A DNA stretch of 64,000 bases. Source: Rickettsia endosymbiont of Lasioglossum villosulum (GTDB lineage: Bacteria; Pseudomonadota; Alphaproteobacteria; Rickettsiales; Rickettsiaceae). The stretch's first letter is position 1. Each line of letters opens with the position of its first letter. Location: NCBI RefSeq assembly GCF_964026455.1, contig NZ_OZ032152.1, positions 186,001 to 250,000 of the forward strand, read 5' to 3'. The notes beneath the pieces were generated by a model. That model worked only from the letters and a program-made list of their open reading frames with translations. It had not been told where the DNA came from and ran no database searches. Shown piece by piece: positions 38,996-47,532 of the stretch. A program made the translations under genes and the position numbers.

Positions 38996-39060
38996 CCTTG
39001 CAATTTCATAATATGAATTTGAATTTACAATATAACTTTAACAAAATAATTACAAGATTT

Positions 39061-40521
39061 TTAGTCTAATTCATCTACTTTATCATATAATTTTTCTAAA
39101 TGATGCTTTACTAGACGTAATATTTTTGCTTCAGGGCTAAGGTTTTTGATAGCCCATTTTTTAATCCAAGGTTCAGCAAGTTGCCACATATTAACGTTTT
39201 CGTCCAATTGTCTACCTATCCCTTCGACCATTATTAAAGTTTTTTGTAATAATAATAGATCCGGCTGCACTTCCATACCAAAATCCTCGGTGATTTTAAA
39301 TAAATGAGCAAGCAACTTACCAACTGAAATATTTTTAGTAGGTGCACCCACAACCGGTTCGGTAACAGCTCTGCAACTTTGGGTAAATAAATCTAAATCG
39401 GTATTAATAGGGACGTAACCAGCTTTTAAATGTACTTTGGCAACTAATTTATAATCACGATTTAAAAAACCAAATAAGCTTTCGGCAACCGCTAAACGAT
39501 CTTTTTCTTTAAGTCTACCCATAATACCGAAATCAAGCAGAATGAGCTTACCTAGTTTATCTACTAAAATATTTCCTAGGTGTAAATCAGCGTGGAAAAA
39601 GCCGTCTCTATAAGCTTGGTTAAAGAACATTACGGCAAAGTTTTGGGCTATTTTTGCAGGCTCTAGCCCCATTTCTTTTAATAGCGGAGTATCATATATA
39701 GAAGTGCCTTCTAACCACTGCGTAGTTAGTATATTTTCTGATGTTAGATCCCAATATATTTTAGGGATTATTACGTTATGATCTTTACGCATATTATCAG
39801 CAAGCTCTGAAGCAGCAGCAGCCTCGAGGCGTAAATCAAGCTCAAATTTCATAGTTTCATGAAATTTATCAACTACTTTAAGAGGTTTTAGCCTTTTTGC
39901 TTTAGAAAATTTTGAGGCAATTTTTGCAAGGAAATATAATAGCCTGATATCCCTATTATATTTTTTATGAATATTAGGACGCAATATTTTCACCGCTACA
40001 TATTCACCTGTTGTAAGCTGTGCCTTATGTACCTGCGAGATCGATGCAGCAGCTATAGGCGTGTCATTGAAGTGTAAGAACGGGAGGGGGGCGTTATTGC
40101 GAGCAGTCGAAGACTGCGTGGCAATCTTTTTCTTGCTTGCTGAGATTGCTTCATCGACATAAATGTCTCCTCGCAATGACGTTACCATCCTCCTAGCCAC
40201 CTTACTGTCAAATGGTGGTAATTTATCCTGTAACAATCTTAAGTAATCTGCTATTTGTGTTCCTACTAAATCAGGTCTAGTGGAAAGCGTTTGCCCAAAT
40301 TTTATATAAATCGGTCCAAGGCTGCTTAAAGTTTCTATTAAGTGTTTGCCGTAATCTTCTTTTGATTTTCTAAATAACGATAATGGAGCAAAAAATAATG
40401 CTAATATATAGCCAATAAATCTAATATCTTTAGGTATTTTAACATTAGAAGTATTAGTCAAAATTTGTTTTTTGCTAATGATATGAAAAATACGTAATAA
40501 ATTAAAAAAATTACAAATCAT
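39061..40521 (-). CDS. ubiB: UbiB atypical kinase, ubiquinone biosynthesis
   Basis: Protein-kinase-like ATPase of the ABC1/ADCK family that supports ubiquinone synthesis at the inner membrane. 486 residues. Visible: the KxGQ-type motif [14 protein letters not shown] near residue 75, the lysine in AVKILRP, the catalytic loop [10 protein letters not shown] and metal-binding LLDFGIMG. Residues about 114-144 (around [14 protein letters not shown]) are foreign, from an in-frame repeat between the N-terminal helices and the kinase core. The gene overlaps ubiE by 4 bases (ATGA). Confidence 0.93.
   Translation of the reverse strand: MICNFFNLLRIFHIISKKQILTNTSNVKIPKDIRFIGYILALFFAPLSLFRKSKEDYGKHLIETLSSLGPIYIKFGQTLSTRPDLVGTQIADYLRLLQDKLPPFDSKVARRMVTSLRGDIYVDEAISASKKKIATQSSTARNNAPLPFLHFNDTPIAAASISQVHKAQLTTGEYVAVKILRPNIHKKYNRDIRLLYFLAKIASKFSKAKRLKPLKVVDKFHETMKFELDLRLEAAAASELADNMRKDHNVIIPKIYWDLTSENILTTQWLEGTSIYDTPLLKEMGLEPAKIAQNFAVMFFNQAYRDGFFHADLHLGNILVDKLGKLILLDFGIMGRLKEKDRLAVAESLFGFLNRDYKLVAKVHLKAGYVPINTDLDLFTQSCRAVTEPVVGAPTKNISVGKLLAHLFKITEDFGMEVQPDLLLLQKTLIMVEGIGRQLDENVNMWQLAEPWIKKWAIKNLSPEAKILRLVKHHLEKLYDKVDELD
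40091..40181. repeat. in-frame RPE copy inside ubiB
   Basis: A 91-bp element, GCGTTATTGCGAGCAGTCG... to ...CTCCTCGCAATGACG, with GGCAATCTTTTTC and GAGATTGC inside. The ubiB frame continues through it, adding about 30 residues. Confidence 0.85.
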
Positions 40522-41264
40522 AACTTATATGCACTATGAATGGCAACAATGCCGCCGCTTAGGTTTTTATAGTTAATTTCTTCAAAGCCTGCCTCTTTAA
40601 TCATTATTCTAAACTCGTCTTGCGATGGAAATAAGTCTATACTTTCAACTAAATAGTCATAGGCTTCTTTATTGCCGGTAATTATTTGACCAATTTTAGG
40701 GATAACATTAAACGAATAGAATTTGTAGAAATCTTGTAATAAACTTTCTTTTACCTTGGAAAATTCAAGACAGACAAACTTACCCATAGGTTTTAAAACT
40801 CTATAAGCTTCTTTTAGAGCTTTATTAATATCAGGAACGTTTCGAATCCCAAATGCAATGGTATAATAGTCAAAGCTATTATCAGGAAATGGTAATTCTT
40901 CGGCAGTTGCTACAGTAAATTTAAGATTCTGAAATAAGTTTAGATCAATTGATTTTTTCTTAGCCTGCCTTAGCATTTCTTCATTAATATCGCTTAAAGT
41001 TAAAGAGATGTTACTACCCCTATCTTTCGCTTTTTTAGCAAGCTTCAAAGCAATATCGCCGCTACCGCTAGCAACATCTAATATATTAGAGTTAAGATTT
41101 GGGACTTGTCTAATAAACTCATCTTTCCATAAGCGATGCATTCCAAAGCTCATAAGATCATTCATTAAGTCGTATTTATCAGCAACGTTAGAAAAAACGC
41201 TATTTACGAGCGATTGTTTTTCGTTTGCTTTTATTTTCTTAAATCCAAAATTTGTTTGGTTCAT
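40518..41264 (-). CDS. ubiE: UbiE C-methyltransferase, ubiquinone biosynthesis
   Basis: SAM-dependent methyltransferase that makes demethylubiquinol derivatives in ubiquinone synthesis, 248 residues. It begins [20 protein letters not shown], then [23 protein letters not shown], the SAM motif [14 protein letters not shown] and the family signature AFGIRNVPD near residue 140. The C-terminal [18 protein letters not shown] is typical. It is the first gene of the ubiE-ubiB pair, coupled by overlap. Confidence 0.95.
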   Translation of the reverse strand: MNQTNFGFKKIKANEKQSLVNSVFSNVADKYDLMNDLMSFGMHRLWKDEFIRQVPNLNSNILDVASGSGDIALKLAKKAKDRGSNISLTLSDINEEMLRQAKKKSIDLNLFQNLKFTVATAEELPFPDNSFDYYTIAFGIRNVPDINKALKEAYRVLKPMGKFVCLEFSKVKESLLQDFYKFYSFNVIPKIGQIITGNKEAYDYLVESIDLFPSQDEFRIMIKEAGFEEINYKNLSGGIVAIHSAYKL

Positions 41265-41292
41265 TTGGTTTATATGTTATATGGATCGGCTC

Positions 41293-41386
41293 TGTCATCC
41301 CGTGGCTTGTCCACGGGATCCAAAAAAACAATAAAAAATACTGACGTATTTTTAACTGGATCCCGTGGACAAGCCACGGGATGACA
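41293..41386. repeat. near-perfect palindromic repeat upstream of ubiE
   Basis: TGTCATCCCGTGGCTTGTCC at the left and GGACAAGCCACGGGATGACA at the right are exact inverses. Between them GGGATCCA/TGGATCCC and AAATACTGACGTATTT also pair. This is the cleanest CCCGTGG-family copy in the window. Confidence 0.9.
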
Positions 41387-41468
41387 TTAACAGTTCGCAT
41401 AATAGTTTCCATTATGTATATTCAATTAAATATAGTATAAACATAAAATTATTAAAATAATAGTAAAA

Positions 41469-42290
41469 ATGCCGGAACTTCCTGAAGTAGAAACTTTAAA
41501 AAATTCCCTAGAAAGTAAATTAATAGGGCTTGTTATAAAGAAAGTGGAGTTTAAAAGAGATAATCTACGTTATAAATTATCTGCTGATTTAGCTGACCAA
41601 ATCGTAAATACGAATATAATAAATGTTAGGCGTCGTGCCAAATATTTAATAATCGACTTTGATAATAATCATTCTTTAATAGTTCACTTAGGTATGAGCG
41701 GTAGGTTTACACTGCAATCTACAGGCTACGAAGCCAAAAAACATGACCATGTAGTTTTTAACTTAAGTAATAATGAAAAGCTGATTTTTAACGATACTCG
41801 AAGATTTGGGATGATTTACAGCTTTCGTACCGAGCTTTTGGAGAAAGATTTTTTTGCTAATCTAGCGTTAGAACCTCTATCTGATTTATTTGAGCTTCAA
41901 TATTTAAAAAGTAAGCTAATGAATAAAAAAGTACCGATAAAAAATTTACTCATGGATAATAGAATTGTCGTTGGAGTCGGCAATATTTATGCTTCTGAAA
42001 GTCTTCATTTAGCTAAAATTCATCCTGATAAATTCGGAAAAGATTTAAACGATGATGAGATAAAGAATTTAATTGCAGCAGTTAAGAATGTTCTATCTAA
42101 AGCTATAATTGCTGGCGGCACTACTCTTAAAGATTTTGTTAATGGTGATAATAAACCAGGCTATTTTACACAGCAACTTATGGTTTATGCAAGAGACGGG
42201 CAAGAGTGCCTAAGCTGCTCTAATAACATTATTAAGACAAAACACTCAGGAAGAAGTACTTTTTATTGTAAAATCTGTCAAAAAGCTTGA
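41469..42290 (+). CDS. mutM: formamidopyrimidine-DNA glycosylase MutM (Fpg)
   Basis: Removes oxidised purines such as 8-oxoguanine and nicks the abasic site. 273 residues. The N-terminal PELPEVE supplies the catalytic Pro and Glu. The helix-two-turn-helix core has [10 protein letters not shown]. The zinc finger CLSC...CKIC lies at about 245-270, including the conserved GRSTFYC. The length is normal and all key residues are present. Confidence 0.96.
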   Translation: MPELPEVETLKNSLESKLIGLVIKKVEFKRDNLRYKLSADLADQIVNTNIINVRRRAKYLIIDFDNNHSLIVHLGMSGRFTLQSTGYEAKKHDHVVFNLSNNEKLIFNDTRRFGMIYSFRTELLEKDFFANLALEPLSDLFELQYLKSKLMNKKVPIKNLLMDNRIVVGVGNIYASESLHLAKIHPDKFGKDLNDDEIKNLIAAVKNVLSKAIIAGGTTLKDFVNGDNKPGYFTQQLMVYARDGQECLSCSNNIIKTKHSGRSTFYCKICQKA

Positions 42291-42352
42291 CTTATTTTTT
42301 AAAGCCATCTATAAAGCCTGTCATTATTTATTCAATCAATAGTTGAAATCAT

Positions 42353-43390
42353 ATGAAAGTAAAGCCGGTTATTATGGCAGGTGGTAGTGGTAAGAGGTTA
42401 TGGCCTCTATCTGCCAGTAATAAACCAAAGCAATTTAAAAAAATATTAGGTGATTTAACTTTATTACAGCAAACTTTAATCAGAAATAAATTTTTAGGGA
42501 AACCTACAATAATTACCTCTAACCAATATGAAGAAATTACTAAACAGCAAGCAGCAGATATAGAAATAGAATTTGAATTCATCACCGAACCGGAGCAGAA
42601 AAATACAGCAATTTGTGCAATTATTACGGCTCTGTCAGCTAAGGCACAAGGGTTCGATAGGTTAGTATTACTACCGGCGGACCATCATATAGAAGATGAA
42701 GAAAATTACTTCAATACTATAAATAAAGCTTTATGTTTTGTTGAGCAATATGGAATTTGTATTATCGGTATTCCAATAAATAGCGTAAATACCGAGTATG
42801 GCTATATAAAATCGGGAATTTCGATTGCAGAAAATATTTACCAAGTTGACAATTTTATTGAAAAACCTGAATTTAAGGAAGCAGAAAGATATTGTAGTAG
42901 TAATGAATATTTTTGGAATTCAGGAATTTTTATATATGATATTAGTTTTTTCTTAAGTTTAGCGATGGGTATACAACCTCAATTATTTAAAATTGCAGCT
43001 GCGGCATATGATAGTGCTATAAAAACTAAAAATAATATAGTAATAAACTCGCCTATATATAACGAAGCCGAATCTATTTCGATAGATCACGCTATAATGG
43101 AATATATTTCTCAAATGGTTATGGTCAAAGCGGATTTTATTTGGAATGATCTTGGCAGCTGGTCTTCTTTATTGGAATTAAAGCAACAAAACATACAGGA
43201 TAATTACTGTGAGGGGAATGTAATAATTAGTAATACCACTAATTCTTTCATTAGTTCTAATAGCAAAGTAACGACAGTGATAGGGCTTGACAATGTGATG
43301 GTTATCAATACTATACAGGGTCTTTTAGTTGCCAATAAATCAAGAATGACAGAAATAAAAGAATTAGTAATGAAAATGGGAGAAATTTGA
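42353..43390 (+). CDS. mannose-1-phosphate guanylyltransferase-like nucleotidyltransferase
   Basis: 345 residues. The N-terminus VKPVIMAGGSGKRLWPLS is the sugar-nucleotide pyrophosphorylase signature. KPKQFKKILGDLTLLQQT follows, then LLPADHHIED (metal-binding Asp) and FIEKPEFKEAERY. This fits ManC-type GDP-mannose synthesis without the C-terminal isomerase domain. Which sugar is used here is uncertain, since a full GDP-mannose route is not visible in the window. The next gene starts two bases later, so the two are probably co-transcribed. Confidence 0.85.
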   Translation: MKVKPVIMAGGSGKRLWPLSASNKPKQFKKILGDLTLLQQTLIRNKFLGKPTIITSNQYEEITKQQAADIEIEFEFITEPEQKNTAICAIITALSAKAQGFDRLVLLPADHHIEDEENYFNTINKALCFVEQYGICIIGIPINSVNTEYGYIKSGISIAENIYQVDNFIEKPEFKEAERYCSSNEYFWNSGIFIYDISFFLSLAMGIQPQLFKIAAAAYDSAIKTKNNIVINSPIYNEAESISIDHAIMEYISQMVMVKADFIWNDLGSWSSLLELKQQNIQDNYCEGNVIISNTTNSFISSNSKVTTVIGLDNVMVINTIQGLLVANKSRMTEIKELVMKMGEI

Positions 43391-43391
43391 A

Positions 43392-43994
43392 GTGAGTAGA
43401 TGTAGTAATTTGGAAGTATTTAATAATTTAATACATAAATCGTATAAGTTAAAGCCTCACAACAATATACAGCAAGCTAAAATCTTATTTAAAGCTCTTC
43501 TTAATGCCACTTTAGATTCATCCATGATAGATTATAAAAGTTTTGCAAATAACTTTATAGTAAATATTTTATCCCTTGAAGGAGAAGTTAATAAAATATT
43601 AGAAAGTTTTAAAGCTGATATTATGAATAAAAATACTGAAGCTTGTTATGTTCTTGCTAAGGTTTATGAGATAGGCTTTTTTAATCAGCCAAAAGATGAA
43701 TATAATTCTATGTTATTAACATTGATAGGTTATAAATTAGGAAATAGAGATTGTAGAAAAATTATTGAATCTGAGCCATCAAAATATACAATATTAGAAT
43801 ATACAGCTAATAATTTTATTGAGAATTATTTAGGAAAAAATTTGCTTATTTGTCTTGATGATGCAATATCGTCAGCTCATTTACCTTCTTTATATAATTC
43901 AGCTATTAGCGATGGTTATGATAATAGTTATGGGAACGGATATAATTTTAGCTCACATGATTATATTCATTCTTCTGATCTACTGGGAAATTAA
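43392..43994 (+). CDS. protein of unknown function downstream of the guanylyltransferase
   Basis: 200 residues with a GTG start one base past the previous stop, so translation is likely coupled. Family not recognised. The first about 150 residues look helical (AKILFKALLNATLDSSMID; EACYVLAKVYEIGFF, which resembles a Sel1/TPR-like helix pair). The last 30 are Ser/Gly/Tyr-rich (GYDNSYGNGYNFSSH). There is no signal peptide or membrane span. A role with the sugar-nucleotide enzyme is only suggested by position. Confidence 0.6.
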   Translation: MSRCSNLEVFNNLIHKSYKLKPHNNIQQAKILFKALLNATLDSSMIDYKSFANNFIVNILSLEGEVNKILESFKADIMNKNTEACYVLAKVYEIGFFNQPKDEYNSMLLTLIGYKLGNRDCRKIIESEPSKYTILEYTANNFIENYLGKNLLICLDDAISSAHLPSLYNSAISDGYDNSYGNGYNFSSHDYIHSSDLLGN

Positions 43995-44119
43995 GCTTGA
44001 GAAGTGTAAAATAATCAATTTACTAATAAAATATTTATAATTTAATAGTTTAATTATTGACTTGTTTATATATTCCCTATATATCCCTAATAAATGAAAG
44101 GTATAAAAAATTAAAATCT

Positions 44120-44156
44120 TCTTTTAAAAGTAGCATGTAATGCTGTTTTTAAAAGA
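44120..44156. other. strong hairpin of unknown role
   Basis: TCTTTTAAAA (44120-44129) pairs with TTTTAAAAGA (44147-44156), and AGCAT (44132-44136) with ATGCT (44140-44144), around a 3-base loop. On the plus strand it is followed by A, not T, so it is not a standard terminator for the upstream gene. The rest of 43995-44312 (318 bases) shows no gene. Confidence 0.45.
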
Positions 44157-44312
44157 AAAAAAGTATGTACCTTAATTTGTTTAAAATAATGATGTTTAAG
44201 CTCCGTCATTAACATAAGTCTATTTATACGTTAAGTAACAGCGGAGTTAATTTAAATCACAGAATTGATTTCTATGTTACTAAAAAAACTAAATCATATT
44301 GTGAGTTATAAC

Positions 44313-44567
44313 ATGGAAAATACAACAGAAGAACAAATATTATTATCTGAATCTGAAATTGATGAAGAAGAGAAACGACTAAGAGCAGAAGATTCACGCA
44401 AACAACTCAAAGCAATATTAATAACTCTTGCAATTATTCTAACTAGTTTTTTAACTTTTACTTATTTCTTTTTTAATTATATTGAAGAAAAAGCAGAAGA
44501 ATATAAAAAACAACAAGAGCAAGAAGCACCGCAAGTTGAAGCTCAAAAGATAAAAGAGACAAAATAA
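44313..44567 (+). CDS. small single-span membrane protein, unknown
   Basis: 84 residues from the ATG at 44313 (MENTTEEQILLSESEIDEEE); an earlier ATG at 44274 would add 13. A charged, Glu-rich N-terminus is followed by one membrane helix (about 38-58, AILITLAIILTSFLTFTYFFF) and a charged coil ending EAQKIKETK. It is a bitopic protein with no known family. A clear Shine-Dalgarno sequence is not seen for either start. Confidence 0.5.
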   Translation: MENTTEEQILLSESEIDEEEKRLRAEDSRKQLKAILITLAIILTSFLTFTYFFFNYIEEKAEEYKKQQEQEAPQVEAQKIKETK

Positions 44568-44893
44568 GGCTTAATGTCATTCCAGCAGAAGCGGGAAGGC
44601 ATTGCCCGTGTGGATACCAAATTGTCATTGCGAGTGAGTAAAGCGAGTGCGGCAATCCAGAAAAAATAATAAAAAATACTAATTTTATTAGTATTTTTAA
44701 CTGGATCCCGTGGTCAAGCCACGGGATGACATCGAGGGTGCTTTTCGATCCACCCAACAATCCCTTTGTAGGAATGACATAGAATAAAAACTGTCGGGTA
44801 CTATTGAATGACATATATGGCATTTTTCGAGCCATGCAATAAAGCCGTAATTTTCTTGCAATGACGGAAAAATGATCCACACAACAAAACTAA
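44568..44893. repeat. repeat cluster after the small membrane protein gene
   Basis: ATGTCATTCCAGCAGAAGCGGG at 44576 is followed by CATTGCGAGTGAGTAAAGCGAG at 44627. ATACTAATTTTATTAGTAT lies near 44676, and GGATCCCGTGGTCAAGCCAC at about 44702. Outer-end motifs GAGCCATGCAATAAAGCC and GATCCACACAACAAAAC lie near 44830 and 44874. No gene is seen. Confidence 0.7.
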
Positions 44894-45310
44894 TTACTTT
44901 CCATTAATTAATTTTTTTAAGTAATTGATTTTATAAGACCAGAAGTAATTTTCATTACTTTTTAAGGCTTTTATATCTAGAACGAAATCATTTTCATCAT
45001 AGATAAAAATTTTAATTAGCTTGAGATATGATAAAGTACCAAGGATAATAGAGCGGAATAAACCCAGGAAAGATTTTAGCAATTGTTTATCAATTATAAG
45101 TATAATTTTATTGCATGGCAATTTGAATAAACTACGAATTAGAGTATAATAAGCATAAGATTTATAAGGTTTCTTAGCTAAAATAAATTCTATCATTAAA
45201 TCCCTATCTATCCCATCTGGATAGATTTCCCGCAATAATTCTTCGCTTTTAATAATAAAATCTAAATATGGCTCGATAAGGGCTATTCTTTTTTCTACAA
45301 TATTGTTCAT
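44894..45310 (-). CDS. protein of unknown function behind a structured leader
   Basis: 138 residues, not recognised. It starts MNNIVEKRIALIEPYLDFII, is helical and Lys/Leu/Ile-rich, with a hydrophobic stretch near 70-105 that could be one membrane span (LLKSFLGLFRSIILGTLSYLKL). A good Shine-Dalgarno (AAAGGAG) lies about 9 bases before the ATG. Upstream on the same strand is a region of about 320 bases with stable stems and its own promoter, so the gene may be controlled by that leader. Confidence 0.55.
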   Translation of the reverse strand: MNNIVEKRIALIEPYLDFIIKSEELLREIYPDGIDRDLMIEFILAKKPYKSYAYYTLIRSLFKLPCNKIILIIDKQLLKSFLGLFRSIILGTLSYLKLIKIFIYDENDFVLDIKALKSNENYFWSYKINYLKKLINGK

Positions 45311-45346
45311 AACGGTTTAATCTCCTTTAAATTAATTTAATTTTGA

Positions 45347-45670
45347 TCACCAAGAAGCAAAGCTTGTTTGGTGACCGGGGAGTTCGAAAACCGTCGACAA
45401 GAACAGCTGAGTAGCTTTTAGGCTTAAAGTATTAACTTTAAGCCCTGAACATGGCTACAACCTCCCCGACCCTGATATGATCGAGGAAAATCATTTAAAG
45501 GCTGATTTAAACCTCTTGCCGTTAGGGTTTCGACACCCAAGAACAGCCTTTAGCTGCTCCAAAATGATTCTAGGCAAAACTTTAAATAAGTCAATCTGAT
45601 TTTATAGGCTTTTAAGTGCAATGTATAGTAAACTGATTTGAACGCATGTAGCAGGTCGCTCGTTGTCTCG
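45347..45670 (-). ncRNA. candidate structured RNA or long structured leader
   Basis: On the minus strand a near-consensus promoter (45677-45705) is followed by about 320 nt with several long-range pairings. 45489-45496/45562-45569 and 45497-45504/45544-45551 together form a 16-bp stem. 45377-45382/45462-45467, 45411-45415/45454-45458 and 45421-45430/45435-45444 form a nested arm, the last a perfect 10-bp hairpin with an ATTA loop. A final hairpin pairs 45347-45353 with 45368-45374. The last hairpin has no good U-tract, so the RNA may run into the gene at 44894-45310. I could not match it to tmRNA, RNase P, 6S or SRP RNA from memory. Confidence 0.55.
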
Positions 45671-45676
45671 CCTATT

Positions 45677-45705
45677 ATTATAGGATCTACCATCATGCCT
45701 GTCAC
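45677..45705 (-). promoter_or_regulatory. near-consensus promoter for the structured RNA
   Basis: On the minus strand GTGACA (45705-45700, one mismatch from TTGACA), a 17-base spacer, then TATAAT (45682-45677). Transcription would start near 45670 and run into the structured region. Confidence 0.7.
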
Positions 45706-45737
45706 AAAATTCAATGGAATTGACTATAGTTTTATCT

Positions 45738-45864
45738 GTCATTGTGAGGAAATTATGAAATAATTGACTAAGCAAGGAAGTATAAAAAATACTAAATCAT
45801 AGTATTTTTTATTATTTTTTCTAGATTGCCACGCCCTTTTAGCTATGCATATCCTGGCAATGAC
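45738..45864. repeat. degenerate RPE-type element
   Basis: GTCATTGTGAGGAAATTATG at the left, AAATACTAAATCATAGTATTTTT in the middle, and AGATTGCCACGCCC...CTGGCAATGAC at the right. It is more diverged than the other copies. Confidence 0.7.
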
Positions 45865-45907
45865 AAATTCTTTTTTAATAATTATCCGGTACTAATAAGA
45901 AAGTATT

Positions 45908-46387
45908 TTAGTTATTTTTTCTTTTTAGTTTTTGGTTTGTTTTTTTAGATTTTTTAAAATATGGATCAGGATCAAACCAACTAATGTCAGTTATACTTTG
46001 TTTTTTGTAAAATGTATCAAATTTATTTAGATAACTCTCAAAATCTTTATTCTCTTCAGCTAGTCTATTAGCTATGTTCCAATCAACCTCGGACTTTTCT
46101 TTAGCCGGAATTAATATATTACTATTTTTAGGATCTTTTTTGTCTAATAAAATGAAGCCTATATCATGCCTTGCACATAGCATTTCTAATTCATGTCGAG
46201 TATCATTTTGTTTACTTTCAATTAAATCAGCAGCAACCAAATACCCAAAGTGAGCCCAAGAGGAATTTGACAAAGCTTGAAAAAAAGACTCTCGTAAATT
46301 ACTGCGTGTAATTTCTGTTTTTACTTCGAAAGACCAAAGTTTTGCTTGTTTTCCTACAGAATGTTTAGCACATTCTTTAATTATTAA
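45908..46387 (-). pseudogene. C-terminal remnant of an HrgA/COG2958-like nuclease gene
   Basis: An open frame with no usable start codon begins right after the tatD stop and runs 159 codons. It reads ...KQAKLWSFEVKTEITRSNLRESFFQALSNSSWAHFGYLVAADL..., then GFILLD and DWNIANRLAEENKDF. This is like the C-terminal part of HrgA-type proteins, which carry a PD-(D/E)XK-like nuclease fold (here EVKTE) and have been linked to restriction. The N-terminal part and a start are missing, so this is a truncated relic. Ends in a Lys-rich tail. Confidence 0.65.
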
Positions 46388-47253
46388 TCACTAGAATTTA
46401 CGTAATTTATAAATTTAGAAAATAATGTTTTGAAGTTATTAGTAGTAGCATTTGCTACTTCTTTGGAGGGGATATTTTTGAGTTCGGCGACTTTCTCAGC
46501 AACATATCTAACGAAAGCCGGTTCGTTTTGTTTGCCACGCATAGGGGTAGGGGCTAGATAAGGTGCATCGGTTTCAATCAGTAACCTATCAAGTGGCACA
46601 TATTTAACTATTTCCTGCAAATCAGTTGCATTTTTAAAAGTTATAATACCTGACATTGAAATATATAAACCGATATCTAGCATTTTTTCCGCTAGCTTTT
46701 TTGAAGAAGTAAAGCAATGTATCAACCCAGGAAATTTATTATTACGCATTTCCGAGGTTAAAATATCTATAGTATCATGGTCTGCTTCTCTTGTGTGAAC
46801 AATAAGCGGTAACTTTGTCGTAGCCGCAGCTTCTATATGATGTAATAAGAAATTTTTTTGTAGTTTTTTATCATAAGGCTCGTGATAATAATCAAGCCCA
46901 GTTTCACCTATTCCAATGATTTTGGGGTGATTAGTAAGTTCTATAATTGTTGTAGCGTCATTGCGAGGAAAGGCGAAGCCTTGACGTGGCAATCTCATTA
47001 AAATTTCCTGAGATTGCCAAAGCACTTGCAGTGCTTCGCAATGTCGTTCTTTATTTACCTCGCACGGATGTACACCGACAGATGCAAAAATATTTTTATA
47101 TTTTTCCGCTATTTCTAAAATAACCGGAAAGTCATCAAGTTTAGTGCAAATAGTTTGCATATATTGCACGTTATTTTCTATAGCTTGTTTGATTATGTTG
47201 TCTATTTCTACATCTTTTAGTAAGTTAAGATGGCAATGTGAATCTATTAGCAT
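46384..47253 (-). CDS. tatD: TatD-family metal-dependent hydrolase
   Basis: Metal-dependent hydrolase/DNase family, 289 residues from MLIDSHCHLN; an upstream in-frame start would add 13 residues read from non-coding sequence. Metal ligands are HCHL at the start, GIGETGLDYYH (Glu), LIVHTREAD, and the late IETDAPYLAP. The insertion at about residues 70-100 (from ERHCEALQV to FPRNDATT) is a repeat in frame, placed between the first beta strands. The last codon overlaps the HrgA-like remnant by a few bases. Confidence 0.93.
   Translation of the reverse strand: MLIDSHCHLNLLKDVEIDNIIKQAIENNVQYMQTICTKLDDFPVILEIAEKYKNIFASVGVHPCEVNKERHCEALQVLWQSQEILMRLPRQGFAFPRNDATTIIELTNHPKIIGIGETGLDYYHEPYDKKLQKNFLLHHIEAAATTKLPLIVHTREADHDTIDILTSEMRNNKFPGLIHCFTSSKKLAEKMLDIGLYISMSGIITFKNATDLQEIVKYVPLDRLLIETDAPYLAPTPMRGKQNEPAFVRYVAEKVAELKNIPSKEVANATTNNFKTLFSKFINYVNSSD
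46956..47046. repeat. in-frame RPE copy inside tatD
   Basis: A 91-bp element, CGTCATTGCGAGGAAAGGCG... to ...TGCTTCGCAATGTCG, with GGCAATCTCA/TGAGATTGCC inside. It adds about 30 residues to TatD without a stop. Confidence 0.85.
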
Positions 47254-47286
47254 ATGTGTTTCTAATAAGTGAAAGGGGGTAGAGAC

Positions 47287-47527
47287 CGTCATTGCGAGGA
47301 AAAACTATAAGTTTTGACGAAGCAATCCAGTAAAAAATGTTAACTTATAGCATTTTTTATTATTTTTTCTAGATTGCCACGCTCCTTGCAGTCGCGTAGC
47401 TCAGACGATTTGGTATCCACGCAACAATGCCTTTGCGAGGAGAGGCAAAGCCGAGGGCGGAGGCAATCCAGTGAAGCATCCTGAGATTGCTTCGTCGAAA
47501 CTTTCAGTTTCTTCTCGCAATGACGTG
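47287..47527. repeat. two adjoining RPE-type elements between tatD and metG
   Basis: CCGTCATTGCGAGGAAAAAC at 47287 leads to AAATGTTAACTTATAGCATTTTT. A second unit runs from about 47430 (CTTTGCGAGGAGAGGC) to TTCTCGCAATGACG at 47513-47526, with an outer end ATCCACGCAACAATGCC between them. Open frames here are repeat translations. Confidence 0.75.
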
Positions 47528-47532
47528 AAATA

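Noticed and set aside
44473..44882. two long minus-strand open frames
   Set aside because: They read through repeats and antisense to the small membrane protein gene; no gene features.
45347..45720. tmRNA, RNase P RNA, 6S or SRP RNA assignment
   Set aside because: The stems are real, but I could not find the tag codons, the RNase P core or the SRP loop, so I leave the family open.
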